A stretch of 31,555 bases of DNA, taken from positions 1 to 31,555 of the IMG/VR virus record IMGVR_UViG_3300037041_000435; one strand, written 5' to 3'. Shown one piece after another: positions 1-7,247 of this stretch. The notes beneath the pieces were generated by a model. That model had not been told where the DNA came from. It ran no database searches and was given only the letters and a program-made list of their open reading frames with translations. Within the stretch, counting starts at the first letter, position 1. Each line of letters starts with the position of its first letter. The position numbers were made by a program, and so were the translations under genes. This stretch comes from a virus.

Positions 1-35
1 CCAACTTTGCCAAAAACCATTTAGATCTATACTCA
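1..35 (-). CDS. 5' fragment of Pro-Thr tail protein (same gene as 29861-31441)
   Basis: On the minus strand an ATG at 35 opens MSIDLNGFWQSW and runs off the left edge. These codons are identical to the start of the complete gene ending at 31441. It is best read as the same gene seen twice because the window ends overlap, not as a separate truncated gene. If the repeat is instead a true tandem duplication, a second copy of this gene would lie outside the window. Confidence 0.75.
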
Positions 36-150
36 TACCTGTAAATATTTAGGTTATTTTTTTGTTTTTTCTTTCTTCAAGTCCTTAACTTGATTTTGGA
101 GGTCTTGAATAACCTGTGCTTGTTGTTGTAATAACTCTTCTACTGAAGGT
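1..150. repeat. Left copy of 150-bp terminal direct repeat
   Basis: This stretch matches 31406-31555 base for base except at positions 127, 128 and 134, with no gaps. It spans the 3' part of a small coiled-coil gene and the first codons of a Pro-Thr tail gene. Reading off the left edge leads directly into the right edge, so the molecule is circular, circularly permuted or terminally redundant. The three differences change two residues in the coiled-coil gene, so they may be strain variants merged by assembly. Confidence 0.9.
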
Positions 151-200
151 TTTTTATCATCGTGGATTACTATTCCATCTTTAATTACTTTTACGCTCAT
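54..200 (-). CDS. Small coiled-coil protein (48 aa)
   Basis: A 48-residue reading frame, MSVKVIKDGIVIHDD followed by a helix rich in Q, L, V, E and K. Residues 19-48 show a heptad-like pattern (VEELL, VIQDL, VKDL) typical of a short parallel coiled coil, with a basic end (KKEKTKK). It lies between two Pro-Thr display-protein genes in the same direction, 18 bases before the next start and 36 bases after the previous stop. This suggests a small structural or trimerising accessory of the tail. I do not recognise a family. Part of it is repeated at the right edge with two amino-acid changes. Confidence 0.7.
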   Translation of the reverse strand: MSVKVIKDGIVIHDDKKPSVEELLQQQAQVIQDLQNQVKDLKKEKTKK

Positions 201-236
201 ATTTAATTTAATTTATTTTAATAGATTGATTTGAAA

Positions 237-1754
237 TTACAAACCAAAGATTGATTTATTATAGTTAAAGTTTGTCGTTACTTCTCCTGAAGATAATGGA
301 CGATTATATAATCTAATTATAGACATTCTACCACTAAATGGTTCATTTGCAATACTATTCCCAATCCATAAAGGATAAGTACTTGTTCCTGCTGGACTAA
401 TATTAGGACCGGATAAATCAGTTATGAAAATACCATTTTCATATAATTTATATGTTCCTGATGAATTATCCCAAGTAAAGACAATTTGTTTCCACGCATT
501 TATTAAGTTATATGTTGCTGAACCTCTATTGAAAAAACTAGTAGCCCAAACTTCTATTTGTGAACTACCCGCTAATCTAAACGCATAATTACCATAAGGT
601 GGAGACCAAGTATCAGGATCTTGTTTATTTAAGAATGTTTTATATGAAGCATTAGCAGTTGTTACATAAACCCAAAACTCAAAAGTCATTCCTGTTGTAA
701 ATTGAATTGATGATGAGTTATTAACAATAAAATAACTACCGACTAATGAACTTTGATTAACATTAAAATAACTCGGTGTAGATGCCGTGTATATTGGTAA
801 TGTAGATCCTGTTAATAAAGCATCATTATCATTTGCTGTTAAATCATACCAAATTGTTCCTGAACCATTATACGAACTAGAATTATTAGCATCTAAATGT
901 AATGCTAAACCTGATGTTACAAATGGTAATGGACTAGCACTTGGCGTTGGTGTTGGAGTTACAGTACTAGTTGGTGTTGGAGTAATAGTTGGCGTATTTG
1001 TAGGAGTAACTGTTGGTGTGTTAGTAGGTGTTTGAGTTGGTGTATTTGTAGGAGTAACTGTTGGTGTATTAGTAGGAGTAATTGTGGGCGTATTTGTAGG
1101 AGTAGCGGTAGGACTTGCTGCTGGTGTAGATGTAGGCGTATTTGTAGGTGTTGGTGTTGTTGTAGGTGTATTAGTAGGTGTAACAGATGGTGTTAAACCT
1201 GGTGTTTGAGTAGGGGTATTTGTTGGTGTAGGCGTAGGAGTTGGTGTAACCCAATAAGGAAACTCGGGTATAATACAATTCACCTGTCTTGTTCTTAAAA
1301 CAAATCTACCCACAACACCTGTGGCTTTATCTGGTGTTTCATCAACAGCAGGATAGAATGATATATCTTGGGAAATCAATACACCATACTGACCCCAATT
1401 CTGTTGTATCATCGTAACTAAATCCTGAAGACATTGTAATGTATCACTTAAAATCTCTTGGGAGTTGTCGCTTGGGAAACCATTTGTATCCAAGTAGTTC
1501 TCTTGAATGTTGATCTTATCCATAAACATAATGGAAAATGATAAATCAGGGATTGCCGATTTATTATTTGATCCTGTTGCTATGGAACTATCCTCGTTCA
1601 TAGTAACCCACATATAAGGGAAGGTCATTTGTCGTGATGTCCCTATATCGTAAGGCTCCCCAAAACCAAAATCTTTTAGGAAATAATGGTTCTGTTGAAA
1701 TAACTGAAACCAGTTAATCAATTGATTTAATGAAATTATACTTGTTGTAGACAT
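237..1754 (-). CDS. Neck/tail-terminator-like protein with Pro-Thr linker and LamG-type lectin domain
   Basis: A 505-residue modular protein. Residues 1-168 form a compact alpha/beta domain ([25 protein letters not shown]) that resembles tail-terminator or neck proteins of Bacteroidota phages. This is a fold-level guess. Residues 169-277 are a linker of TPTNTPT units. Residues 278-505 look like a concanavalin-type LamG_3 lectin domain ([10 protein letters not shown] at the start, [18 protein letters not shown] near the end). The likely role is a virion protein anchored by its N-terminus that displays a carbohydrate-binding domain. The start overlaps the upstream stop by one base (TAATG), implying translational coupling to the frameshifted gene before it. 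Confidence 0.75.
   Translation of the reverse strand: MSTTSIISLNQLINWFQLFQQNHYFLKDFGFGEPYDIGTSRQMTFPYMWVTMNEDSSIATGSNNKSAIPDLSFSIMFMDKINIQENYLDTNGFPSDNSQEILSDTLQCLQDLVTMIQQNWGQYGVLISQDISFYPAVDETPDKATGVVGRFVLRTRQVNCIIPEFPYWVTPTPTPTPTNTPTQTPGLTPSVTPTNTPTTTPTPTNTPTSTPAASPTATPTNTPTITPTNTPTVTPTNTPTQTPTNTPTVTPTNTPTITPTPTSTVTPTPTPSASPLPFVTSGLALHLDANNSSSYNGSGTIWYDLTANDNDALLTGSTLPIYTASTPSYFNVNQSSLVGSYFIVNNSSSIQFTTGMTFEFWVYVTTANASYKTFLNKQDPDTWSPPYGNYAFRLAGSSQIEVWATSFFNRGSATYNLINAWKQIVFTWDNSSGTYKLYENGIFITDLSGPNISPAGTSTYPLWIGNSIANEPFSGRMSIIRLYNRPLSSGEVTTNFNYNKSIFGL
924..1250 (-). repeat. Pro-Thr linker-coding repeat
   Basis: Degenerate tandem repeat encoding about 109 residues of TPT, TNTPT and SPT units. 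On the plus strand it reads as repeated GTTGGTGT/GTAGGAGT blocks. Such tracts act as extended flexible stalks between virion domains and are prone to recombination and slippage. Confidence 0.9.
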
Positions 1755-2547
1755 TACAAACTATTTTTATCTTTTATATCTTCCTTGTTCTTAAAATAAC
1801 TTAACCAGTTCAAACAAGAAATGTAATTTTTCTCATATATTTTATCTTCAGGTTCTCTCATCTTATCCATCAAGATATAAACGAAATCTAACCATTTATA
1901 CCTATCATCTAATTTCTTCTCTTTTAACTTTTTTGTAAATCTACCTTCAGGGTCGTTGATTGGTCTTTGCTTTTTGTAGAGCCCTTCATACTGCTTAAAG
2001 ATGTATTCTCGCCAGTTGAAAAAAAAATGAAGATGTGATAGATCTGTGCGATTGGAACTTCCAAAAACATTTCCTTTCTTCTTAACATTTCTGTTGTAAA
2101 CTTCTCGTATTTTCCCTCCTGATCTTTCTTTCTTAAGAACAAACATAATAGATCAGCCATAACCTTATTAACATCACCACTCGCTCCGTCCATTAGGGTT
2201 TCTATGGTAATTACCTCACCTGTTGTAAGTTTGTTAAACTCCGTGTATAGATAATATTTATCACCATTCAACTCCAAGTATTCCACTTCTACTTTGGGGA
2301 TCTCTTTGGTAATGAATGTAAGTTTGTTGGATAGTTCCTTAAAGTCATCTATATCCATTTGTAATAGAACCGCTTGTTCTATATCAGTTAGTGAGGATAT
2401 GATATTCACAGCCCCCAATAGATCGTTATTGTTCGGGTTCTTGTTTTCATACAATTTCATAAATTGTTTAACATTAACCTCATCCCAATTTTCAGGAACT
2501 TTGTAGGTAGTTTCATACCCATCCATATTTACATTTACTTCTATCAT
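1754..2547 (-). CDS. Putative tail-assembly chaperone, long form made by -1 frameshift (about 264 aa)
   Basis: Two overlapping frames, 2547-1924 and 2146-1754, appear to be one gene. The first encodes a folded-looking domain ([18 protein letters not shown], then [10 protein letters not shown]) to about residue 176. After that it turns into low-quality sequence ([17 protein letters not shown]), while the -1 frame becomes good coding ([17 protein letters not shown] through [12 protein letters not shown]). The switch falls at a run of nine T. A -1 slip gives 176 plus 88 residues. The layout mimics lambda G/GT-type tail chaperones, whose long form recruits the tape measure. It is unusual that it lies directly after the large terminase and far from the tape measure. 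A homopolymer sequencing error would look the same. Confidence 0.6.
1924..2547 (-). CDS. Putative tail-assembly chaperone, short unshifted form (207 aa)
   Basis: This is the product if ribosomes do not slip. It shares residues 1-176 with the long form and then has a 31-residue polar tail rich in S, T and K that does not resemble a folded domain. In the lambda-type system the short form is the abundant one and coats the tape measure's central part. The start at 2547 begins [17 protein letters not shown] and is preceded at 14 bases by TATATTTA and an AAAAG tract, not by a Shine-Dalgarno sequence. The family assignment rests on architecture, so it is tentative. Confidence 0.55.
   Translation of the reverse strand: MIEVNVNMDGYETTYKVPENWDEVNVKQFMKLYENKNPNNNDLLGAVNIISSLTDIEQAVLLQMDIDDFKELSNKLTFITKEIPKVEVEYLELNGDKYYLYTEFNKLTTGEVITIETLMDGASGDVNKVMADLLCLFLRKKDQEGKYEKFTTEMLRRKEMFLEVPIAQIYHIFIFFSTGENTSLSSMKGSTKSKDQSTTLKVDLQKS
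2019..2027 (-). promoter_or_regulatory. T9 slippery site for -1 frameshift
   Basis: On the minus strand the sequence reads ATT TTT TTT TCA in the zero frame. It contains the canonical T TTT TTT heptamer, which lets both tRNAs re-pair after a one-base backward slip. Coding quality switches frame exactly here. I did not identify a clear downstream stimulatory hairpin. Confidence 0.6.
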
Positions 2548-2561
2548 AATTGTTCTTTTAA

Positions 2562-2569
2562 TAAATATA
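2562..2569 (-). promoter_or_regulatory. TATATTTA motif upstream of chaperone gene
   Basis: An exact TATATTTA on the minus strand, 14 bases before the start at 2547 and followed by TTAAAAG. It is one of five exact copies before leftward genes. It resembles the Bacteroidota -7 box (TAnnTTTG) with the last base changed, or it could be part of an A/T-rich translation-initiation region. Confidence 0.35.
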
Positions 2570-2594
2570 CGCTTATACCAAATGTTTTTACACC

Positions 2595-3776
2595 CTACAT
2601 AAATCTTACTACAGGCTTATTTGATCCTTCTTTTCTAATACCAAGTTTCATAGTTGCTACATACCTTAACGCATCACAGGCATGGTTATGAGCATCTATT
2701 GGGGTTGTATCATATCCCCCATCTCTATTCTTTTTCCAAGAATACTTTTGTAATTCATCTAATAAGTTTTTGGATTTGCTAGTTACAAACATCTTCTTCT
2801 GTTGGAGTATCTGTATTCCGTAGTTCACACTATCACGCCCCTTTTCCACAGGTTTTACTTGATGTCCGTATCGTTTTAACTCGTGAATGGACTTGGGTTC
2901 AGCACTATCAGCGAAGATCTCACCAGTAACCTCATATTGTTTCATAATGGAACTTAACTCACTATTCAACAATCCTGTTTGATATACGATCTCATCCACA
3001 ATAATGTCTTCGTTGTATTTGTATAAAGCAATTAGGGCTGCCGGATCTACACTAAAACCGAAATCTAAACCATATCCTAACAATCTTGCTTCATCGGGGA
3101 TCTTATCTATGACTTCGTAATCACTAAAGATCGTTCCTTCTACTTGTCCTACCTCACCCAAAAGGTAGACATTTACCCAATTACTCCAGTAGGTAGATGT
3201 CTTTGCTTTTTCGTAATTACTCTCCAACATCTTTATTACCTCATCCGGTAGTCCCTCGTTGTCTTTATATGTTAAGATGATAAAATCTGTGTCGGGTTGT
3301 GGTATAATCTCCGTATGAACCCAAAAACGAGCAGAGGGGTTGTAATCTAAATAGATGTCCCCACTTGTTCTAATCGCTAATTGTAGGTATGCTTCGTAGT
3401 TAATTCCATTCGCCTCATTCATATACAACACTTGACGACGACCTCCACGCAATTTACCCTCATCTAACGCACTAAAGAACTCTATGTATGATCCATTACT
3501 GAACTCGTATCTTAATAAGGTCTTATTGTAGTTGGAGGGGATAAATCTATTTGTTTCTTTTAGGATCTTGATTGCGTCTTTTAATGCTCCCCTTCTTAAA
3601 TGCGGGATACTCTCACTAACAACAGATACTTCAAGACCTGGTGTCTTAATACACTTGTCTATTAGTAAGATTAGGATTGCTATTGTCTTACCGGCTGATG
3701 ATCCACCCTGTATGACTTTAATTCTATTCTTGAGTGATCTAATCTTTTTTAATGCTGTTGTTTGTCTATAACTCAT
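2595..3776 (-). CDS. terL: Terminase large subunit
   Basis: A 393-residue packaging motor and nuclease. Walker A is GGSSAGKT at residues 24-31. Walker B is VLYMNE at 116-121, with the glutamate as the likely catalytic residue. The RNase H-like nuclease half shows its acidic residues in GLDFG (D238), IFADSAEP (D290) and DAHNHACDALRY (D361, D368). It belongs to the PBSX-like/Terminase_3 type, which cuts concatemers and threads DNA into the prohead through the portal. The length is near that of compact members of the family. Its ATG overlaps the small-subunit stop as ATGA, so the two subunits are translationally coupled. Confidence is high from motifs alone. Confidence 0.96.
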   Translation of the reverse strand: MSYRQTTALKKIRSLKNRIKVIQGGSSAGKTIAILILLIDKCIKTPGLEVSVVSESIPHLRRGALKDAIKILKETNRFIPSNYNKTLLRYEFSNGSYIEFFSALDEGKLRGGRRQVLYMNEANGINYEAYLQLAIRTSGDIYLDYNPSARFWVHTEIIPQPDTDFIILTYKDNEGLPDEVIKMLESNYEKAKTSTYWSNWVNVYLLGEVGQVEGTIFSDYEVIDKIPDEARLLGYGLDFGFSVDPAALIALYKYNEDIIVDEIVYQTGLLNSELSSIMKQYEVTGEIFADSAEPKSIHELKRYGHQVKPVEKGRDSVNYGIQILQQKKMFVTSKSKNLLDELQKYSWKKNRDGGYDTTPIDAHNHACDALRYVATMKLGIRKEGSNKPVVRFM

Positions 3777-4147
3777 TCATCATCATCAGGGAGTAATGGT
3801 TGCTCGCTGATTGTAATATCTGTCTGTGTTTTATCAGTATATTGGTAATGGTTCTTCAATACGAATATCGCCATAGTGGGATTTAATGAATGTTTTAGTG
3901 TCCCATCTACCAATTTATTCTCTTGGATTTTCTTTGCCTTTTTAATAAGTTCGGCAAACTTTGGATATTTACCCTTCATTTCACTAATTAGTTGAGGGTA
4001 TAAATCCTTTTCTTCATATAAAAATCTCTCAAACCAAACATTTTCATCGTCCGCTTTCAACCATTCTATAAGTTCTTCCCCAAGTTGTAGGATCTTTTCT
4101 TCAGTCCATATTACCGGTCTTCCACCGGGGTTTTTCTTTCTAGCCAT
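3773..4147 (-). CDS. terS: Terminase small subunit
   Basis: About 124 residues beginning MARKKNPGGRPVIW. The basic N-terminus with GGRP followed by a helical segment (EEKILQLGEELIEWL) is the usual DNA-binding start of small terminases in this type of phage. The C-terminus is acidic (PLLPDDDE). I prefer the ATG at 4147 to one at 4168, because the internal start begins the family-like sequence and overlaps the upstream stop by only 8 bases. It recognises the packaging site and loads the large subunit, with which it overlaps by 4 bases. Confidence 0.85.
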   Translation of the reverse strand: MARKKNPGGRPVIWTEEKILQLGEELIEWLKADDENVWFERFLYEEKDLYPQLISEMKGKYPKFAELIKKAKKIQENKLVDGTLKHSLNPTMAIFVLKNHYQYTDKTQTDITISEQPLLPDDDE

Positions 4148-4607
4148 TTTGTAATTTCTCAAACTCATTTATGATACTTTCATCGTATCTAAACCATTCT
4201 CTATGATTTTGTTTTTTTCTTACAGGTACATTAAGATGACTAAACTTTCTATGTAATTTAGTTTCCAAATAAGAATGATTTGGTATTTCATAAATTATTT
4301 CAATATCCTTCAAACCCATATCTTTTTCTATACCCCTAACTCTTTCATCCATATTTTTAGTTTTACCTATCTTGTATAACCCCAATTCTTTTGAGTATAA
4401 TAGATAAAGGAAATCACTATAATAAATGTTTAAGTAATGTTTAGCAGAGGCAATTAAATGAAGAGTATGTTTATATTCCTCTAATGTTCTTTTAGAGCAA
4501 ATCTCTAACATTTTAAGGGGTTCTTCATTCAACCCCATAATTATTTCTAATTGCTCAAAACACCAATCAAATCTTTTTTTAGCAAGTTGTTTTGCTGATA
4601 GTTTCAT
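4140..4607 (-). CDS. GIY-YIG-type endonuclease (MUG113/T5orf172-like)
   Basis: A 155-residue protein. After an alpha-helical N-terminus, residues 67-145 carry a GIY-YIG-like core: FLYLLYS, then LYKIGKT (78-83), an arginine at 89 in DERV, the catalytic-type glutamate E115 in LETKLHRKF, and REWFR at 137-140. These match the MUG113/T5orf172 branch. It lies between a small unknown gene and the small terminase, overlapping both. It could be a selfish homing element that settled beside an essential gene, or a nuclease recruited to DNA packaging, as HNH proteins next to terminases are in some cos phages. The sequence does not decide between these. Confidence 0.75.
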   Translation of the reverse strand: MKLSAKQLAKKRFDWCFEQLEIIMGLNEEPLKMLEICSKRTLEEYKHTLHLIASAKHYLNIYYSDFLYLLYSKELGLYKIGKTKNMDERVRGIEKDMGLKDIEIIYEIPNHSYLETKLHRKFSHLNVPVRKKQNHREWFRYDESIINEFEKLQNG

Positions 4608-4773
4608 TTAAGTATTTTTGTTTTGGGGCGTATTTATGTAATTCAACATTTAGAATTACTTTGTATTCATCACCGAGTTCTTCATTCAAATCCTTTCTTA
4701 ATATCTTAAGTTCTTCTTCAGTTATTAGACCGGTGATATTTACGATGTATATTGGTTTGGGTTGGAAACTCAT
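4579..4773 (-). CDS. Small hypothetical protein (64 aa)
   Basis: This starts at ATG 4773 (MSFQPKPIYIVNITG), one base after the methyltransferase stop, in preference to an upstream ATG inside that gene. Its pattern of a short strand, a helix (EEELKILRKDLNEEL) and a strand (YKVILNVELHKY) suggests a small alpha/beta domain. It overlaps the GIY-YIG start by 29 bases. No family is recognised. Its position in a tightly overlapping run with the methyltransferase, nuclease and terminase suggests co-expression with late packaging genes. Confidence 0.6.
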   Translation of the reverse strand: MSFQPKPIYIVNITGLITEEELKILRKDLNEELGDEYKVILNVELHKYAPKQKYLNETISKTTC

Positions 4774-4774
4774 A

Positions 4775-6085
4775 TTAGTTATTTTCAATTCTTCTTTTAG
4801 CAATCTCCATATACTCTTCTTCCCTCTCTATTCCTATGAAGGACATACCCAAGTTCTTTGCCGCGATCCCTGTTGATCCGCTACCCATAAAAGGTTCCAG
4901 AACAGTTCCACCTTTTGGTGTTACGAGTGTGATAAGATATTCCATTAGTTTAATTGGTTTTACTGTTGGGTGAGTATTCTTTTTTGGTGGTGTAATCCAA
5001 TCAGGTGTTTCACATTTACAATCTTTTGGTTTTAACATACTTGTTCCACAATTTCCACATATTCTATCTAATCCGTGTCCTTTTTGTCTATTGGTCGTTT
5101 CTTCCATATCTTCTAACCCTGCGTTTCGTTCCTTCTTGGATACTTTGGGACAATAGAAGAACCTTGATGCTCCACCTTTATCATTAGCGTATTCTGTTAT
5201 TTTTGTTATGTTTCCCCCTACATCACATTGTGAATTACCTTTATTCTTTTTTCTTGCCTCAATACAATTATCAATACTTTTTTGAGACCTTTTACCAGTT
5301 ACTGATGTAATACCACTCTGTTCGTCCAATATCTTACCAGCCTCTTCATCAAACATAATGTTAGCAGGAAATCTACCATTTACATCAACAAACTCATCTT
5401 TACTTGAATTAGTTTCTTTATAGACACCACCATTACCATTAGCAAAGTTTTTTTGTTGATTTTTTCTTTCCTCACTACCAATTCTACAATCATCTATGTT
5501 TATTCCACCAGTTCCATGCTTCAATACATTCTCTGCGATGGACTTTTCACTTAAAGGTTTTCTTGCCATACAGATTGGTTCGTGTGCTGGTTTTAATGCT
5601 GTTCCCCAACCTTCCCATTCACTTTGTCCTTTGGTTTTATCATACTCACCTGATGTTGAATATATTTCATCTTCTATTCTATATTCATAATCGTTGAACG
5701 CTTTTGATGTTTTACCTGATCTTTCTTTACCAACAACCTCTCGTTCATTTCCTTGTATCTTATCAATCGCTTTACCGATGTTATGTGATTTGGGGAAGCC
5801 TGAACCATAGACCCACATAATCTGGTCTCTAACCTCAAATCCTGCGTCTTCTATCGCCACAGCCATTCTATGATATGTTCTTGAACCACCAAATGATAAT
5901 AGATGACCTCCAGGTTTTAATACTCTTAAACATTCTTTCCATACATCCACAGATGGAACATCGTAATCCCATTTCTTTCCCATAAAGGATAATCCGTATG
6001 GAGGGTCTGTTACAATACTATCTACCGAATTATCTGGTAATGTTTTTAGGACTTCTATACAATCCCCTAATCTTAAATCTATCAT
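4775..6085 (-). CDS. DNA adenine-N6 or cytosine-N4 methyltransferase
   Basis: A 436-residue site-specific methyltransferase. Motif IV is TDPPYG (DPPY at 27-30), and the SAM-binding motif I is FMGSGSTG near residues 399-406, followed by FIGIERE. With motif IV before motif I, this is a beta-class N4/N6 enzyme. HPTVKP before the SAM motif is typical. Between the catalytic halves is a long insertion (about residues 145-370), probably the target-recognition region. It includes a Cys cluster (CGNCG and CKC) that could bind zinc. No restriction enzyme is adjacent, so it is probably an orphan enzyme protecting phage DNA from host restriction. The base modified cannot be told from the sequence. Confidence 0.9.
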   Translation of the reverse strand: MIDLRLGDCIEVLKTLPDNSVDSIVTDPPYGLSFMGKKWDYDVPSVDVWKECLRVLKPGGHLLSFGGSRTYHRMAVAIEDAGFEVRDQIMWVYGSGFPKSHNIGKAIDKIQGNEREVVGKERSGKTSKAFNDYEYRIEDEIYSTSGEYDKTKGQSEWEGWGTALKPAHEPICMARKPLSEKSIAENVLKHGTGGINIDDCRIGSEERKNQQKNFANGNGGVYKETNSSKDEFVDVNGRFPANIMFDEEAGKILDEQSGITSVTGKRSQKSIDNCIEARKKNKGNSQCDVGGNITKITEYANDKGGASRFFYCPKVSKKERNAGLEDMEETTNRQKGHGLDRICGNCGTSMLKPKDCKCETPDWITPPKKNTHPTVKPIKLMEYLITLVTPKGGTVLEPFMGSGSTGIAAKNLGMSFIGIEREEEYMEIAKRRIENN

Positions 6086-6540
6086 CCTTTGTTTGGTACT
6101 AACTTTATTTTATGAGACATATAAACTTCAATTGCCTCTTCTTTAGTTTTATATCTACCAAGTGATTTTCTTACGCCGTCTATACTAATTGCCGTTGCCC
6201 ATTTATTTCTACTTGAATCAAACCAACAACCAATACTTTCTTTATTATGTAAGTTTTGAGATGAGGTAACACTTCTTAAATTTGATATACGATTATCACT
6301 TTTATCTTTATTGATATGATCTAACATAATAAAATCAACATTACCGTAAGTCATATAAAATGCAAAATGATGACCCCAAAGTTGGAACTTAACATTTTTA
6401 TTTATCACTCTTAAATCTTTATATCCTCTTTGATCTGTACTAATCAATTCCTTCCCTTTAGGGTTAAAAATCTTACCAGTTTTACCATCATAGGTATATC
6501 CTTTAATTTTAAGATATTCGCATTTTTCTAGTCGGTTCAT
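6082..6540 (-). CDS. HNH endonuclease with AP2-like DNA-binding domain (copy A)
   Basis: A 152-residue protein. Residues 1-50 are a short leader domain (MNRLEKCEYLK...GYTYD). The HNH core follows: GHHFAFYMTYG, LDHINKDKSDNRISNLR and a following N. A C-terminal AP2-like domain (NKWATAISIDGVRKSLGRY, KTKEEA) completes it. It overlaps the methyltransferase start by 4 bases (ATGA). It is the only leftward copy of four paralogues in the window. Free-standing HNH-AP2 proteins of phages are usually homing endonucleases that cut unoccupied alleles. The C-terminus (YMSHKIKLVPNKG) diverges from the YHI-type ending of the others. Confidence 0.85.
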   Translation of the reverse strand: MNRLEKCEYLKIKGYTYDGKTGKIFNPKGKELISTDQRGYKDLRVINKNVKFQLWGHHFAFYMTYGNVDFIMLDHINKDKSDNRISNLRSVTSSQNLHNKESIGCWFDSSRNKWATAISIDGVRKSLGRYKTKEEAIEVYMSHKIKLVPNKG

Positions 6541-6872
6541 TATGATTTTGTTTTTTTCTTTGAGTTACATTTATTACATCCAACCTTTTCAGCTTCAACA
6601 ACATCCACTTCAGGTTCTACAACATAATCTTCTTCCAACAACTCAATTTCTTTTGATGTTCCTGCTAGATTATCCAAGATCTCAACTCTTGATAGGTAGT
6701 TTAGGATTAGTTTTTGTCCGTGCTTTAATTGTTGAGCACAACGAAGACAGACAGAATAACTCGGGTTAATGTATAACTGAATTGCTGCCTGTAGTTCTTT
6801 AGCCGTTTCATTTGTAATTCTTTGAAGCGTTGCTAAATTGTGTAGTTTGTCGTATAATGCTTGTGTAATCAT
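6540..6872 (-). CDS. Hypothetical protein with two CxxC pairs
   Basis: A 110-residue protein. The N-terminus is helical, followed by CLRC at 42-45, then an acidic stretch (about 75-95) and CNKC at 99-102 with a basic tail. Two CxxC knuckles of this kind commonly bind one zinc ion, although the long acidic gap is unusual. The stop overlaps the HNH start by one base. It is the first gene after the structured element at 6932-7010 and has a TATATTTA motif 18 bases upstream of its ATG, so it may begin a transcription unit that continues into the packaging genes. The function is unknown. Confidence 0.65.
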   Translation of the reverse strand: MITQALYDKLHNLATLQRITNETAKELQAAIQLYINPSYSVCLRCAQQLKHGQKLILNYLSRVEILDNLAGTSKEIELLEEDYVVEPEVDVVEAEKVGCNKCNSKKKTKS

Positions 6873-6890
6873 ATATTGTTATTTGTTTAA

Positions 6891-6898
6891 TAAATATA
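6891..6898 (-). promoter_or_regulatory. TATATTTA motif upstream of CxxC gene
   Basis: An exact minus-strand copy of the recurrent motif, 18 bases before the ATG at 6872 and downstream of a terminator-like structure. That is where a new promoter would be needed. Confidence 0.35.
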
Positions 6899-6931
6899 TG
6901 ATTGTTTGATTTTGTTGTGAAGTGTTGAAAA

Positions 6932-7010
6932 AAGTGGGGTGGTTATACTACTAGATGGCAGTTAAGTAGTATGCTTTTGGATAGGAAATAAAAGAATGCC
7001 CACCCCACTT
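6932..7010 (-). ncRNA. Structured intergenic element: nested stems, possible three-way junction or terminator
   Basis: An 11-bp perfect outer stem pairs 6932-6942 (AAGTGGGGTGG) with 7000-7010. Inside it are an 8-bp perfect stem, 6945-6952 (ATACTACT) with 6965-6972, and a 5-bp stem, 6974-6978 with 6990-6994, together giving a three-way-junction layout. On the minus strand the outer stem ends in a run of six T, as an intrinsic terminator would, though the loop is far larger than usual. It fills most of the gap between two leftward genes. No known riboswitch or ribozyme consensus was recognised, and strand and function are inferred. Confidence 0.45.
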
Positions 7011-7020
7011 GTATGGAATG

Positions 7021-7233
7021 TTATAGAGGATTTCTACCAAATATGATTTGGTCTATCTTCTCAAAACGATCTGTTAATGATTTGGAGTATCCGTTCTCCA
7101 CGAAGTCATTTAATACTGTTGTGATCTGTACGATCTCTACCATACTTAAACACTTATCACAAGAGTTCATATACTCTACCACTAGTTTAAGGTTTGATTG
7201 TGTTGCAATTTGTCTTTCTTTTGTCTGTGCCAT
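7021..7233 (-). CDS. Small hypothetical protein (70 aa)
   Basis: A 70-residue, mostly helical protein (MAQTKERQIATQSNLKLVVE) with a CDKC motif near residue 25 and a basic/aromatic end (FEKIDQIIFGRNPL). It sits in the early-type leftward run of small genes, followed 10 bases later by the nested-stem element. No family is recognised. The start is preceded by an A-rich leader (AAAACAACAAGAAAA), which is shared with neighbouring genes and probably serves translation in place of a Shine-Dalgarno site. Confidence 0.6.
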   Translation of the reverse strand: MAQTKERQIATQSNLKLVVEYMNSCDKCLSMVEIVQITTVLNDFVENGYSKSLTDRFEKIDQIIFGRNPL

Positions 7234-7247
7234 TTTTCTTGTTGTTT

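Noticed and set aside
787-1035. Plus-strand open frame of Gly-Val repeats over the first Pro-Thr linker
   Set aside because: It is the reverse complement of the linker repeat. Codons for TPT read backwards give GVGV, with no leader and no folded domain.
6945-6972. tRNA-like fold in the nested stem region
   Set aside because: No acceptor stem, TTCRA loop or D-loop signature is present. The arms do not add up to a cloverleaf.
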